This document shows, in pieces, positions 33,850-44,096 of a stretch of 64,000 nt of DNA. The first letter of the stretch is position 1. Every line of letters begins with the position of its first letter. The position numbers and the translations under genes are program-made. Under the pieces are notes generated by a model. That model did no database searches and had not been told where the DNA came from. It saw nothing but the letters and a program-made list of their open reading frames with translations. This DNA comes from Eustoma russellianum (Eukaryota; Streptophyta; Magnoliopsida; Gentianales; Gentianaceae), in contig AP025041.1 in the NCBI GenBank assembly GCA_036186865.1, positions 37,259,435-37,323,434 on the forward strand, written 5' to 3'.

Positions 33850-34745
33850 TGATGCACACATACGTGCAAGACATTATAGGGGTGTCTTAGTTAGATTGCA
33901 CTTCATGCATTGCATTTTGTGTGTTTTAATTAGTTGCATGTCATTTCTTTTGCACACACTTCTGGCTTGATCATTGTGGCCATTTATTTGCTTTATAGGG
34001 TCCTTTTGAGGTGATAGAGGTGCTGAAAGTCGTGTTCAAACAAGAGTGAGCTCAAGACAAAGTGTTGCTGAAAAGTGCTAAAAACTGCATAGACTTGGTG
34101 GACGCATAACTCTGTCATACAAGCTCCAAATTGAGTCATTCAAACGAAGTTCAAGGTCAGGACGTGAACTAAAATATCTAAGAAGGACTAATCCTAAAAT
34201 TCGTCTTGTATCTGTGGGAAAAGGCGAGTCAACCAGAAGCGCCACTTAAGCCTATAAATTCAGCCTTTTGTTGTGCTCTTGGAGATTGACTCATTAAGTG
34301 GCTTATACCAGTTCCAAACGTTGTAATCTGGCCCTAAAGACTAAAATAAATGTTTTCATTGCTTATTTGACTAGGATAGGTCTTAGGCTAGGTTTAATTT
34401 CTATTTAAAAGTGCAAAAAGACGTTTTGGAGGATTCAGCTTGTTGGATATAAAATTCTGTTGCTTTTCTCCATAGAAAGCAGCTTTGTTTTCTTGATTTC
34501 TCCCTTAAAATCAAGTCTAAAAACCTTCAAAGTTTTAGCATGCTTGAGGGTGATTGCCAAGACTAGATGAATGCTGCCTAAGATGGTGTTTATCATTTGC
34601 CTAGTCCACACCATTCTTCAAAGCTTGGTGCTCAATTCAGCCGACCCTAAGCTTTGGAAGCAAGGAGTTTGGCCTCTTTGTACCTCACCCATTGTTGGAG
34701 AAGAAGCTTGGATAAAGGAGTGGGATCCTACTTTTGCTTGAATCA
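33850..34745 (+). repeat. Element I 5' LTR (subtype E)
   Basis: TGATGCACACATACGTGCAAG...GCTTGAATCA. It inserted into, or joined, the Pol fragment at IVRLHGVP. It matches 48508-49152 and is followed by ATTGGTATCAAAGCA. Confidence 0.75.
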
Positions 34746-34760
34746 ATTGGTATCAAAGCA
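34746..34760 (+). promoter_or_regulatory. Primer-binding site of element I (one or two mismatches)
   Basis: ATTGGTATCAAAGCA; compare AATTGGTATCAGAGAC in C and G. Confidence 0.7.
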
Positions 34761-34914
34761 AGGTCACTCTTTTCGTCCTTTATCATTTCGTTTTTATGTC
34801 ATTCTTTTAGTCACCACCAATCTGATTTCTCACCATCATTCCTTCACCATCAAATGTTAGTTCTTCATTTTTGCTTAAAAAAAGACCCAAAACACTCTTG
34901 GGTTGCTCAAGACT
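34761..34914 (+). other. Element I leader, first piece
   Basis: Noncoding leader similar to 51040-51180. It ends where 26S rDNA begins. Confidence 0.5.
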
Positions 34915-35172
34915 TGAAACGGCTCGCCGGAGGTAGGGTCCAGCGGCTGGAAGAGCACCATATGTAAGGTGGTGTCCGGTGTGCTCCCGGTGGCCCTTGA
35001 AAATCTGGAGGACCGAGTACCGTCCATGCTTGGTCGTACTCATAACTGCTTCAGGTCTCTAAGGTGACCACCTTCTAGTCGATGGAACAATGAAGGCAAG
35101 GGAAGTCGGTAAAATGGATCTATAACCTTGGGAAAAAGATTGGCTCTGAGCCGGGCACGGGGGTCCCAGTAA
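34915..35172 (+). rRNA. 26S rDNA fragment a (pseudo)
   Basis: GAAACGGCTCGCCGGAGGTA, then GTCCAGCGGCTGGAAGAGCA, GGCCCTTGAAAATCTGGAGG, TCGATGGAACAATG, GGCACGGGGGTCCCAGT: the plant 26S rRNA order, sense strand, with many C-to-T and G-to-A differences. It is a partial, non-functional copy of about 260 bp. Confidence 0.88.
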
Positions 35173-35286
35173 TTTTACAAAGTCGGACTAGAGTCAAGAT
35201 GAACATGGTCTTCTTTCTCCGCTGAATCTGCCAAGCCCATTCCATTGGATGCGGTTTCACTGGGTAGTAGACAAGGACAGTAGGAT
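35173..35286 (-). rRNA. 26S rDNA fragment c, inverted (pseudo)
   Basis: The plus strand has TTTTACAAAGTCGGACTAGA, then CCGCTGAATCTGCCAAGCCC and GTAGTAGACAAGGACAGT; the reverse complement is a later part of 26S rRNA. It is inverted relative to fragment a. Confidence 0.85.
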
Positions 35287-35287
35287 C

Positions 35288-35460
35288 TTGTTGAATCGAT
35301 AATTGAAAACTGTGTGCCTCTGTCATAATCTCTCTCTTAAGTTCATTGACATCGAGTACACGCAATCTGCCGCAGAACCATAGGCTGCCATTATCGTGAA
35401 TCTGAAAGTCGTTTACTGAATCCTCTTTCAATTCCTCACCTATCTTCATCAACGCGGTAT
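35288..35460 (-). pseudogene. Gypsy Pol fragment between 26S rDNA pieces
   Basis: Minus-strand frame with NDFQIHDNGSLWFCGRLRVL, NELKREIMTEAHS and LSIQQ, matching the spacer before the integrase zinc finger in Tekay/Del Pol (A: DDGSMWYQGRLCVPD). About 57 residues, with no flanking Pol. Confidence 0.75.
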
Positions 35461-35473
35461 TGTTTTTCTGAGC

Positions 35474-35637
35474 CAGACGTTGAACAGTCGACTCAGAACT
35501 GGTACGGACAAGGAGAATCCAACTGTTTCATTAAAACAAAGCATTGGATGGTCCAGAGGATGCTAATGCAATGTGATTTCCGCCCAGTGCTTGGAATGTC
35601 AAAGTGAAAAAATTCAACCAAGCATGGGTAGATGGCA

Positions 35638-35675
<38 letters not shown>

Positions 35676-35695
35676 TTGTTCGGCCATGTTAGATT
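35474..35695 (+). rRNA. 26S rDNA fragment b (pseudo)
   Basis: GTCGACTCAGAACTGGTACG, TTAAAACAAAGCATTGG, GAATGTCAAAGTGAA, AGTAACTATGACTCTCTTAA and GGTAGCCAAATGCCTC: conserved 26S sequence that natively lies between fragments a and c. Sense strand. Confidence 0.9.
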
Positions 35696-36138
35696 TCTAA
35701 AAGTGTTTTCAAAACAAGGGCTGGCCAGACCTATTCTCTTCACAATAATTTATCTCCTTTTTCACTTGAGTCTCGGTTTTGGAAACTTGAATGAAGGTTG
35801 AAGGCATCTTGGAGAAGAAAAGGTGAAAACTTGAGATCTCTTGAGGTGGAGAGGATTTCTTTAGCTTCAAAATGATGACTCTTTACCTTATTTCTGTTGG
35901 ACATTTGGATATCATGTATTTGGTTTTGACGTAGTTGGTCTCATCAACCTTGTACGCTTTTTTATTCCCGATGGGATTATTTTAATTGAACTTGGATTTT
36001 AACTTTATCGTTTCTACGAAGGAAAAAAAATTTCTATGTCATCCACATTGGATGAATTTTACATATCCACATGCCTATCACTACTTTCACACCATACACT
36101 TCATTATTCATTTCCCCTGAGTTTATAGAATATAATAT
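35696..36138. other. Unassigned sequence
   Basis: About 440 bp with no similarity to other parts of the window that I can see and no ORF of note. It lies between the 26S and 18S fragments. Confidence 0.4.
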
Positions 36139-36252
36139 GGGCAAGTCTGGTGCCAACAGCGCGGTAATTCCAGCTCTAGCATATATTTAAGTTGTTTTAG
36201 TTAAAAAGCTCGTAGTTGGACTATGGGATGGGCCTGTCGGTCTGCCTTTCTG
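36139..36252 (+). rRNA. 18S rDNA fragment (pseudo)
   Basis: GGCAAGTCTGGTGCCAACAG, GCGGTAATTCCAGCTC, ATATTTAAGTTGTT, GTTAAAAAGCTCGTAGTTGG and GGGCCTGTCGGTCTGCC: the universally conserved 530-loop region of 18S rRNA, with small deletions, about 110 bp. Confidence 0.9.
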
Positions 36253-36391
36253 GAAAATTTCATAAGTTTTGGAGTTGTGTACAGTGACTTGTGATTTTTT
36301 CAAAAACGGGTACTGAATATGAGTAGCTCTCAGATTCTGCTTTGAGGGAAATTTTTTTAAGGGTAGTAGTGTAATTTCCGCTAACCACTAT
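36253..36391 (+). repeat. Copia LTR end, left of element C
   Basis: The piece before C ends AATTTCCGCTAACCACTAT and resumes after C as TTAGCTCACCCCCTCTAGTG. Together they match the copia LTR end at about 174-217. Element C therefore sits in a copia LTR remnant. Confidence 0.55.
36387..36391. repeat. Target-site duplication of element C, left copy (ACTAT)
   Basis: ACTAT, repeated exactly at 45512-45516. Confidence 0.88.
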
Positions 36392-37784
36392 TGATGCGTG
36401 CAAAACGTGGGCTCCAACAATTCCACCTTCCAAACGTCCTTCACAAAGGGTTACGCACAAAGAAGAAGACTTCCCCTTGCTTCCTTAGTGATAAAAACGT
36501 GTGGATCAAATGAGCAAGACCAACACTTCAAGATAGTCCTTGATCAGGCAAACCAATACGGCCCTCCTGGACGGCACCTTTTAGCAATGGCAACACCTTC
36601 AAAATTCTCAACTTTGAAGGATCTTAACTTAGGTTTTTAATGCAAAACCAAGAAAACAAAGTCTCACACAAAGTGAAAGAAATATCAAGAATTGTTATTC
36701 ATCCAAAAGGTGCTTTACAAATCGGCCAAAGGGGCCTATTTATAGATGCCTAAGACACTTAAAATAATCAGATATTATCTAAAAGAAATAGCTAGAAAAA
36801 CATTTGAATCGAACTTGAATTTGCTAATTGTTTGAATTCAAAAATAACTAGAAAAATCCTAGCTAAAACCGGTTGGAATCTTACTTGTTCAGGCGTGTAT
36901 TTGGTTAGAAAATGAGGCCTTGGGGAGCTGATTTGATGAGTAGGATGGAGCTGAACTTGAATTCAAAAGTTGGGTGAAATTTGAATTCAAGTTTAATTTG
37001 AATTTGAGTGCACCTTGAATTTGTTGGTTGTCTATCCTCATCCCATCATTTCAGCCGTGTCTTTGTTGATGAATGGAGATTAGAAAATCTGATTTGATGT
37101 TGATAAGCTTTGAATTCGAATTGAGTTTGAATTTGAATTCAAACTTGGATTCAATTTGAATTGGAATCTATCATTCCTTTCTCCTTCAAAATGTCGTGTA
37201 GGTTGGCTGAGATAATAGCTGAATTCTTTTTGAAATGTAAGCCTCAAATTGGTTGAAGCTTGAATTCAAATCATGGTTGAATTTAAATTCAAGTTTAGCT
37301 TTGAATTTAAATTCAATTTGATCATCATCCTTTTGCTTCAAAATGGCCGGTCCCCTTGTTGTATTGGAGATGATTTTGATTTCAATTTGAACAAGATATT
37401 CCATCTTGGATACATTTGAATTTGTCTTTGTGGAGACAAACATTCTATTCAGACAACATTCTTTTTGTCTCCCATGTTGCAACACACGGCCACCTTGTTG
37501 TTTTTGGGCCTTTATTTCATTTGGATCTTCTATGTACCTAATTTACCTACAAAGCAAACACATAAAAACAAAGATCACAAGAAAACAAGACAAAAACCAA
37601 AGTAATGAACACACGCATGCTTATACACGCCCAAGGTGAAGGTTCAGTGAAATGAACCCAAGGAATCTTAGGTTCATCTTGAACATGCTTGTACAAGAAG
37701 GTGGCAACTTGATGACAAAGTTCTCTTGCCCTCCTTCTTGTCATAGGACATTTGACCTCTTGATGGGATCCTTGATCCTCATCA
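36392..37784 (-). repeat. Element C 3' LTR
   Basis: The plus strand reads TGATGCGTGCAAAACGTGGG...TTGATCCTCATCA. 1393 bp. About 36960-37330 is packed with TTGAATTCAA-like words. Confidence 0.88.
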
Positions 37785-38871
37785 ATCCGCCCTCCTCAAG
37801 AGGATTCGTCCTCGAATCAAAAAGGTCATCAGTGAAAGGGGTGAGGTTAGCAACATTAAAAGTAGGCGAAATAGAACCATACCTTTCAGGGAGATCAAGG
37901 ATGTATGCATTGTCACCTATGCATTTCAAAACTTTGAAAGGTCCATCTCCTCGAGGTAACAGTTTTGACTTTCGCTCATTGGGAAATCTTTCTTTGCGTA
38001 AATGTAACCACACTAAATCACCAGGTTTAAACACAACTCGTTTTTTGTGTTTGTTAGCTAGTCTTTCATAAGCTTTGTTTTTCTTTTCAAGTTGTGTTTT
38101 AACGTGTTCATGTAGTTTCTTTATCTTTTCCGCTTTTTGTTTACCATCAAGACTTGAACGTTCATGCACGGGAATAAGGATCAAATCAAGGAAAGACAAG
38201 GGGTTAAAACCATAGACGATTTCAAATGGACTGTGTAAGGTACCGTGATGGACACTCCTATTGTACGCAAATTCGATATACGGTAAACAATCTTCCCATT
38301 GTTTAATATGTTTTTGCAAAATGGCACGCAAAAGTTGAGAAAGAGTACGATTAACGACTTCAGTTTGTCCATCAGTTTGTGGAGGTGCAGTGGTTGAAAA
38401 CAACAATTGTGTACCAAGTTTGGCCCACAAAACACGCCAAAAATGACTCAAAAATTTTGTATCTCTATCACTTACAATTGTACGTGGCATGCCATGCAAT
38501 CTCACGATTTCTTTGAAGAACAAATCAGCAACATGTGTGGCATCATCAACTTTCCTACATGCAATAAAATGTGCCATCTTTGAAAATCGATCAACCACAA
38601 TATAAATGCTATCGCGCCCTCCTCGAGACCTAGGAAGTCCTAAAACAAAGTTCATGGAAATGTCAATCCAGGGGGAATCAAGGACGTGTAAAGGCGTGTA
38701 AAGGCCATGTGGTTGGGACTTGGATTTGGCTTGTTTGCAAGTAATGCAACTACCACACAACCTCTCAACGTCTACTCTCATGTGAGGCCAATAGAAATGT
38801 TCCTTAAGAGTTTCAAGGGTTTTGAACACTCCGAAATGACCCATTAAACCTCCTCCATGGGCTTCTCTTGT
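37741..38871 (-). pseudogene. Element C integrase
   Basis: Zinc-finger end (REAHGGGLMGHFG, CITCKQAKSKSQ), DDE core and C-terminal GPY/F-like module (RGDGPFKVLKCIGDNAYILD), ending SRTNPLEEGG and running a short way into the LTR. The frame is open for 367 codons below the TGA near 38873. The first catalytic position reads DISMNFVLGLP, where A, B and the family have MDF, so Asp is replaced by Asn. The second (VSDRDTKF) and third (TDGQTE) catalytic positions are kept. Integration activity should be lost. Confidence 0.85.
37785..37797 (-). promoter_or_regulatory. Polypurine tract of element C
   Basis: In element orientation GAGGAGGGCGGAT precedes the LTR start TGATGAGG. It lies inside the Pol frame and encodes EEGG. 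Confidence 0.75.
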
Positions 38872-39535
38872 TCATGCTTCTCGTAGGGATGATTGAGGAA
38901 CCCACAAATTATGTTCTTTGAAAAGATAACCCTCATGTATGTAAAATTTCCCAAATGGTGCGTCTTTACAAGCCTCGAAAATGGTGTCAAAGTCATGGTC
39001 ATTTGGGTACAATTTCTTAAATGATTCGAATCCTGAGAAGCGTGAGGATAGTGTAGTCACTAATGTGTATCTCCTAGAGAGGGTATCGGCAACTATATTG
39101 TCCTTTCCTTGTTTGTACTTAATCGCGTACGGGAAATGTTCTATGTACTCTACCCATTTGGCATGTCTCTTATTCAACTTTCCTTGCCCTTTAAGATACT
39201 TAAGCCTTTCGTGGTCAGTGTGGATCACAAACTCTTTAGGTTGAAGATAGTGTTGCCAAGTTTGTAGGGATCTCACGAGGGTATAAAGTTCCTTATCATA
39301 GGTAGAGTAATTCAATGCAGCACCTTTCAACTTCTCACTAAAGTAGGCTATGGGTTTCTTACCTTGGGTCAAAACTGCGCCTATACCCACCCCACTTGCA
39401 TCACACTCGATCTCAAAAGTCTCGTCAAAATTTGGTAGCCTAAGTATGGATGCAGTGGTTAGCCTACGTTTAAGCTCATCAAATGCCTGTTGTTGTGGCT
39501 CTTCCCACCTAAAAGGCACATCTTTTTTCACAATT
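38872..39535 (-). pseudogene. Element C RNase H and linker
   Basis: VKKDVPFRW-type thumb end, IECDASGVGIGAVL (catalytic Asp), YSTYDKELYTLVRSLQTWQH, IHTDHERLKYL and GKDNIVADTLSR. It ends LWVPQSSLREA before an in-frame TGA. One frameshift separates it from RT near 39535. It makes the tether between RT and integrase. Confidence 0.85.
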
Positions 39536-40361
39536 TCATTTAGGGTGCAGCTATAGAAGAAAAATCTTTGACAAATCGTCTATAAAAACTTGCAAGTCCA
39601 TGGAAACTGCAAACCTCCCCTATAGTCTTAGGTACAGGCCACTCCACAATTAACCTAACCTTTTCCTCATCCATCTCTACTCCCTCAGCCGAAATGACAA
39701 AGCCTAGGAAAACTACTCGTTCCAAACAAAAAGAGCACTTCTTAAAGTTGGCGTAAAGTTGTTCTTGCTTAAGCTTGTCAAAAACGGCCCTAATGTGGTC
39801 AAGATGATCTTCTATACTCTGGAAATAGATTAGGATATCATCCAAATAAACAACAAGTCGGCCTATGAACGCTTGTAAGACTTCATTCATTAGCCTCATA
39901 AAGGTGCTAGGGGCGTTGGTGAGCCCGAAGGGCATCACTAACCACTCATAGAGCCCAAACTTGGTTTTGAATGCAGTCTTCCATTCGTCCCCTTCTCTAA
40001 TGCGTACCTGGAAGTACCCTTGCGTAAGGTCGATTTTGGTGAAGAATTTAGATCCGTGCAACATATCCAACATATCATCCAGCCTAGGTATGGGGTACCT
40101 ATACTTGACGGTAATTTTGTTTATGGCTCGGCAATCGGTACACATTCTCCAAGTTTCATCCTTTTTAGTTACTAAAATGACTGGGACGGCTTATGGACTT
40201 TGGCTCTCTCGGACTTGTCCACTCGCTATGAGCTCCTCTACTTGCCTTTGGATTTCCTTGGTTTCTTCGGGATTGGCTCGATAGGCTGGGCGATTTGGTA
40301 GCACGGCTCATGGGACAAAATTGATTTGGTGTTCTATTTCTCTAATGGGTGGTAATCCAAA
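39536..40361 (-). pseudogene. Element C reverse transcriptase
   Basis: The N-terminal part (40146-40361) is broken by stops but shows LPPIREIEHQI, RPAYRANPEETKEIQRQVEE and VPVILVTKKDET. It is then open: MCTDCRAINKITVKYRYPIP, FTKIDLTQGYFQVRIREGDE, the active-site box VVYLDDILIY, and FHGLASFYRRFVKDFSSIAA. YLDD residues are intact. The frame shifts at the 3' end near 39535. Confidence 0.85.
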
Positions 40362-41432
40362 TTATGGCTCGGAGGGAAATAGAACTTCATACTCTTGGAT
40401 AAGGGACGCAACAGAGGTAGGTAGGTTTGGTGGGAGTTCTTCTAGGGAAAGGTGACACACCTTAGGAATGATGATGAGGACGGTTTGGTTTCTATAAAGG
40501 GCTCGTGTGACCTCTCTTTTCTTTGCGAAATACCCACACTTCTTTTTGGGCTCGTCGACACTTAGGGGCACTACCTCTTTTCCCTTGCCCTCGTGTTTTT
40601 TGTTCTCACTTTTCATGCATTCCACGAATTTTCTCTTAGTTTCTTTTTCCTTAGGATCGGCCCTAGACTTAGACATGCGTTGGTGATCCTTGTGGACTTT
40701 GTGTGGTGGAAGTGCATGCAATTTGTACAATTTGCCATTCAATTTCAAAGAATAACGATTCAAATAACCATCATATGTCACATGTTGATCAAATTGCCAT
40801 GGCCTACCAAGCAAGATATGACTAGCATGCATTGGTGCAACATCACATAAAACATCATCTTTGTAACTACCAATGCTAAGGAAAATCATAACTTGTTTAC
40901 TTACGCTAACTTCACCACAATTATTTAACCATGCAAGTTTGTAAGGATGCGGATGATTAATCATAGGCAAGTTCAGTTTTCTTACCAATTCGATGCTAGC
41001 CACATTCGCACAAGAACCGGAATTAATGATCATGATGCACACTTTACCATTTATCATGCAGTGAATATGGAAAATGTTTTCCTTATGTTGCTCGTGATCA
41101 TCTAATTTCGGATATGCATTTAAAGCTCTGCGCACAACAATAAACTCCTTAGTGTCAAAATCATCTAATGCGCCTAGATCCACTTCAGGTTCAATTTCAT
41201 TACCATGCTCAGACTTGTTTTCATGCTCGGACTCAGACACATATTCGTTTGTCTCCTCAATTAACATGATTTGTTTTGCATTAGGACACTCTTTTCCTAT
41301 ATGACCACGTCCTTGACATTTATAGCATTTAATGTCTCTAAACCTGTTTGAGAGATGAGAAGAGTTTCCGGTAGGAGCCTTTTGTTGGTTGCGGTCATCT
41401 CTCCTTTGTGTGGATTGTGCACGATTGTCCAT
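40362..41432 (-). pseudogene. Element C zinc knuckle and protease
   Basis: Starts after a TAA in the Gag frame: MDNRAQSTQRRDD, knuckle CYKCQGRGHIGKEC, an acidic linker (SESEHENKSEHGNE), then protease. The active-site motif reads INSGSCANVAS where the family has a D in place of the N, so the catalytic Asp is Asn. Later HILLGRPWQFD is a conserved gypsy protease motif. The frame ends just before RT. Confidence 0.85.
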
Positions 41433-42483
41433 TCTTTATAATGCACCTTGGTCACGTGTTTGGCCTCCTGTAGGCCGTGAGCTTCCCGTTCCTGAAGGTT
41501 TGCTGGAAAACCTTGATGAAGACTGATTAGTACGATAAGTTGGATTGAAATTGGAGGAACTACGTACCTTTAGTTGGTGTTCAATCTTTTCAGACATATG
41601 GACCATGGTTGTGAGGTCGAGATAAGGTTGAAGATCAACCCTTTGCTCAATCTCCCTGTTTAAACCATGTAAGAATCGTGCCTTGGTGGCTTCTTCGGGT
41701 TCCTGCAAGTTAGACCTTTCCAACAAAATTTCTAATTCTTTGTAATACTCGTCTACACTTTTGGATCCTTGTCGTAAATTTTGCAAACTTGTGACAATAG
41801 AACTCTCATAATTGTTTGGGATAAAACATTGTCTCATTTCAAACTTCATTTCTTCCCAATTGGCAATTGGCGGTTGTCTTGTATTAGTTATATTTCGACA
41901 CAAATTTTTCCACCAATTTAGTTCATAACCAGAAAACTCAATAGAAGCGCACCTCACTTTTTGTTATTCACTATAATTGGTACAAGAAAAGATTAAATCC
42001 ACTTTTGTTTCCCATTCCAAATATTCCTCCGTATTACTTTTACCATAAAACGTGGGAATATTGATTTTGGTTTTGAGAAAATCGTCATCTTGTGGGAAAA
42101 GGGGATTTTGGCGTCTTTGGTAACCCAGGGAGGGTGGTCATCAAAGTCATAATCATCATGCTCATATGGAATGAAATCATCATTGTACCTTCTTGGAGCG
42201 TACCTTCTTGGTTGTGTTGGAGGGACAAACCTTCTTGCCTCGATGTGTGGTGGTTTAAGGTTGTCCATCCTCAACTTCTTCTGGGGGGTGACGCCTTGGT
42301 TGTGGCATGGGGACGGCCCTGCTTGTGCCCTGGCCATCACTTGTCTTGTAGCTCCGTTCAACATCCTCCAATCGATGTATTTTCATGCACGAGCTTTTTT
42401 AACATCTCCAGCATTTGTTGTGTGTTGTCCACTATCTCAGCTTCCTTTGATTTGCTAGAAACAGAATGAGTGCTGCTCTCCAT
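41433..42483 (-). pseudogene. Element C Gag core
   Basis: The ATG at 42483 (MESSTHSVSSKSKEAE), a short coiled-coil start (MLEMLKKL), a frameshift near 42360, an Arg/Tyr/Asp-rich linker (PRRYAPRRYNDD), a decayed IPTFYGKS segment, then an open part 41957-41436 with ASIEFSGYELNWWKNLCRNI, QCFIPNNYESSI and KSVDEYYKELEILLERSN. A TAA near 41433 separates it from the knuckle frame. The better-preserved copy is in D. Confidence 0.8.
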
Positions 42484-42488
42484 TGTAC

Positions 42489-42605
42489 CTAAGGAATTGA
42501 AACGAAAACAAAAGAAAAAGGAAAGAAGCAAACTAACACAAAGAGAGACAAACATTAAGTGATTAGTAAAAAAACTATGAACACTCCTCTTTTCCACTCT
42601 CTTAC
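42489..42605 (-). other. Putative leader intron of element C (117 bp)
   Basis: Donor CAAAGTG/GTAAGAGAG at 42605, acceptor TTCAATTCCTTAG/GTACA at 42489, six bases before the Gag ATG. A long pyrimidine tract and ACTAATCACTTAA-type branch sequence precede the acceptor. The same layout is in element G. Confidence 0.55.
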
Positions 42606-44080
42606 CACTTTGTTTCTTGGATAACCTGAAGTTAAGAAGGCTCAAAGTGATCACTTAAGAAAGTGTTTTGCCAATGCTTCTCCAAATCACAACGATCTCC
42701 ACTTGTTTCTCCCTTTTGCTTTCAAGTTGCACCATTTAGTATCAAAGTAGGATCAAGCGAAACGGAAACAAACTTGAACTTTTACTAAGAGTCAAAGAAA
42801 ATAAGCAACCAAAATTGATGTATAAGGCTGAAGCAAAGATGAACTAAGGGTTGTCGTGGGCAATCTTTAGTTAATTTTGATTCTTTGTACTTATTATCCA
42901 CAATATGATGTGGAGGGACGATTGTATGTAGCAAAACGAAATACGGTGTCCAAGGTTTTCAAATTGCACAAAAAAAAATTTTCCATGTAATGCACAACGT
43001 TTTGCCATTTTTCTTTTCTCTTGTTCTTTTGTTTTTCTTCCCTTCCTTGCTATTTCAACGTAAGCAAGGTTCAGATTCTTTTTTTACTAAGGCCAGGATT
43101 GAAATTTCACGCGTTTTGCACTTAGCACTTTCGTTTTTTGACAGAAAAGTGAAACGTCCTTAAATTGCAGTTTGCAACCTTGGATTGCAAAAAAATAACC
43201 TTGGAAAGTGAGGGAAATTGGGGTAGGGTCAAATTGGGATTAGGGTTAGGGTTTTCGAATTATGTTTTTTTGAACGTTTTGGGTATTTGCAGGAGTGGAA
43301 TCTTGGGACTTGATTGTTCGGTATATATGGCTATTTGAGTTGGTAATTGATGATTTGTGTGGTCAATTTGGATAATGGCTAAGTGTAGGACAGAATTGAA
43401 CCAAAATTCAAATTTTAGGGTTAGGGTTATTTTGAATGAATTGGGAACTTTGGATGCTAGTTTCGTTAGGTGAAATTGGGTTGGGGCTTGTTGTTAAGAG
43501 AGTAAATAAGGTAATTTGGAATCAGGTTGGTGAGTTTTAGGGTTGGGTTGGGGTGGGTGCTGGTTGTTTGGGCCGTGGGTAATGGAAATGATTTTAGGTT
43601 TTTCTTGATGTTGAAAATGGTTTGTGAAACACACGTAGGACTACTTGACTTAAAGCATGAAATCAATCACAATGCGAATCACAAGATGCATATAATCATC
43701 ACCAACTAAAAGCTTTGGTAGCAACAAGATGATTTGAAACCGAGGTAGCTTTATAGGCTGATGGTTGTAGTAAATAAAAAAGAGATGAATGTACTCTAAA
43801 TGCTCAAACCCTAATTGTTCAAGTTTGAATGATAAAATGTCAGATGTTTGATGCACAAGTTGGATAAACGTGACACTATAACAAGACTCAACAAGGATGA
43901 TAGAATGATAAAGAACAAGACTCAACAAAATGCAAATGACTCAAACAACTGGAATTTTTTTTGTATGAAATGCAAGACAAATGGCGTGTAGAATGAGGGG
44001 TAGAAGAATGACACAACTGAACTTGAAAAGACTAGACTCAAACGAAAAGGAAATGATAGATGGTGGAATAGAGTAACCTG
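42606..44080 (-). other. Element C leader
   Basis: About 1.5 kb of noncoding leader shared with G and H. It contains GGGTTGCCGTGGGCAATC-like conserved words (about 42848-42868). I see no conserved ORF. Confidence 0.7.
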
Positions 44081-44096
44081 GTCTCTGATACCAATT
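44081..44096 (-). promoter_or_regulatory. Primer-binding site of element C
   Basis: The plus strand GTCTCTGATACCAATT is AATTGGTATCAGAGAC in element orientation. Confidence 0.87.

Noticed and set aside
35493..35687. Minus-strand ORF with MAEQEAFGYLKRVIVTPAIY
   Set aside because: It is the antisense translation of conserved 26S rRNA, a common false protein in databases, not a gene.
36960..37330. Dense GAATTCAAATTTGAATTCAA words in family-2 LTRs as a possible regulatory array
   Set aside because: The pattern is low-complexity and without fixed spacing; it recurs in all C-type LTRs but I cannot separate it from simple-sequence drift.
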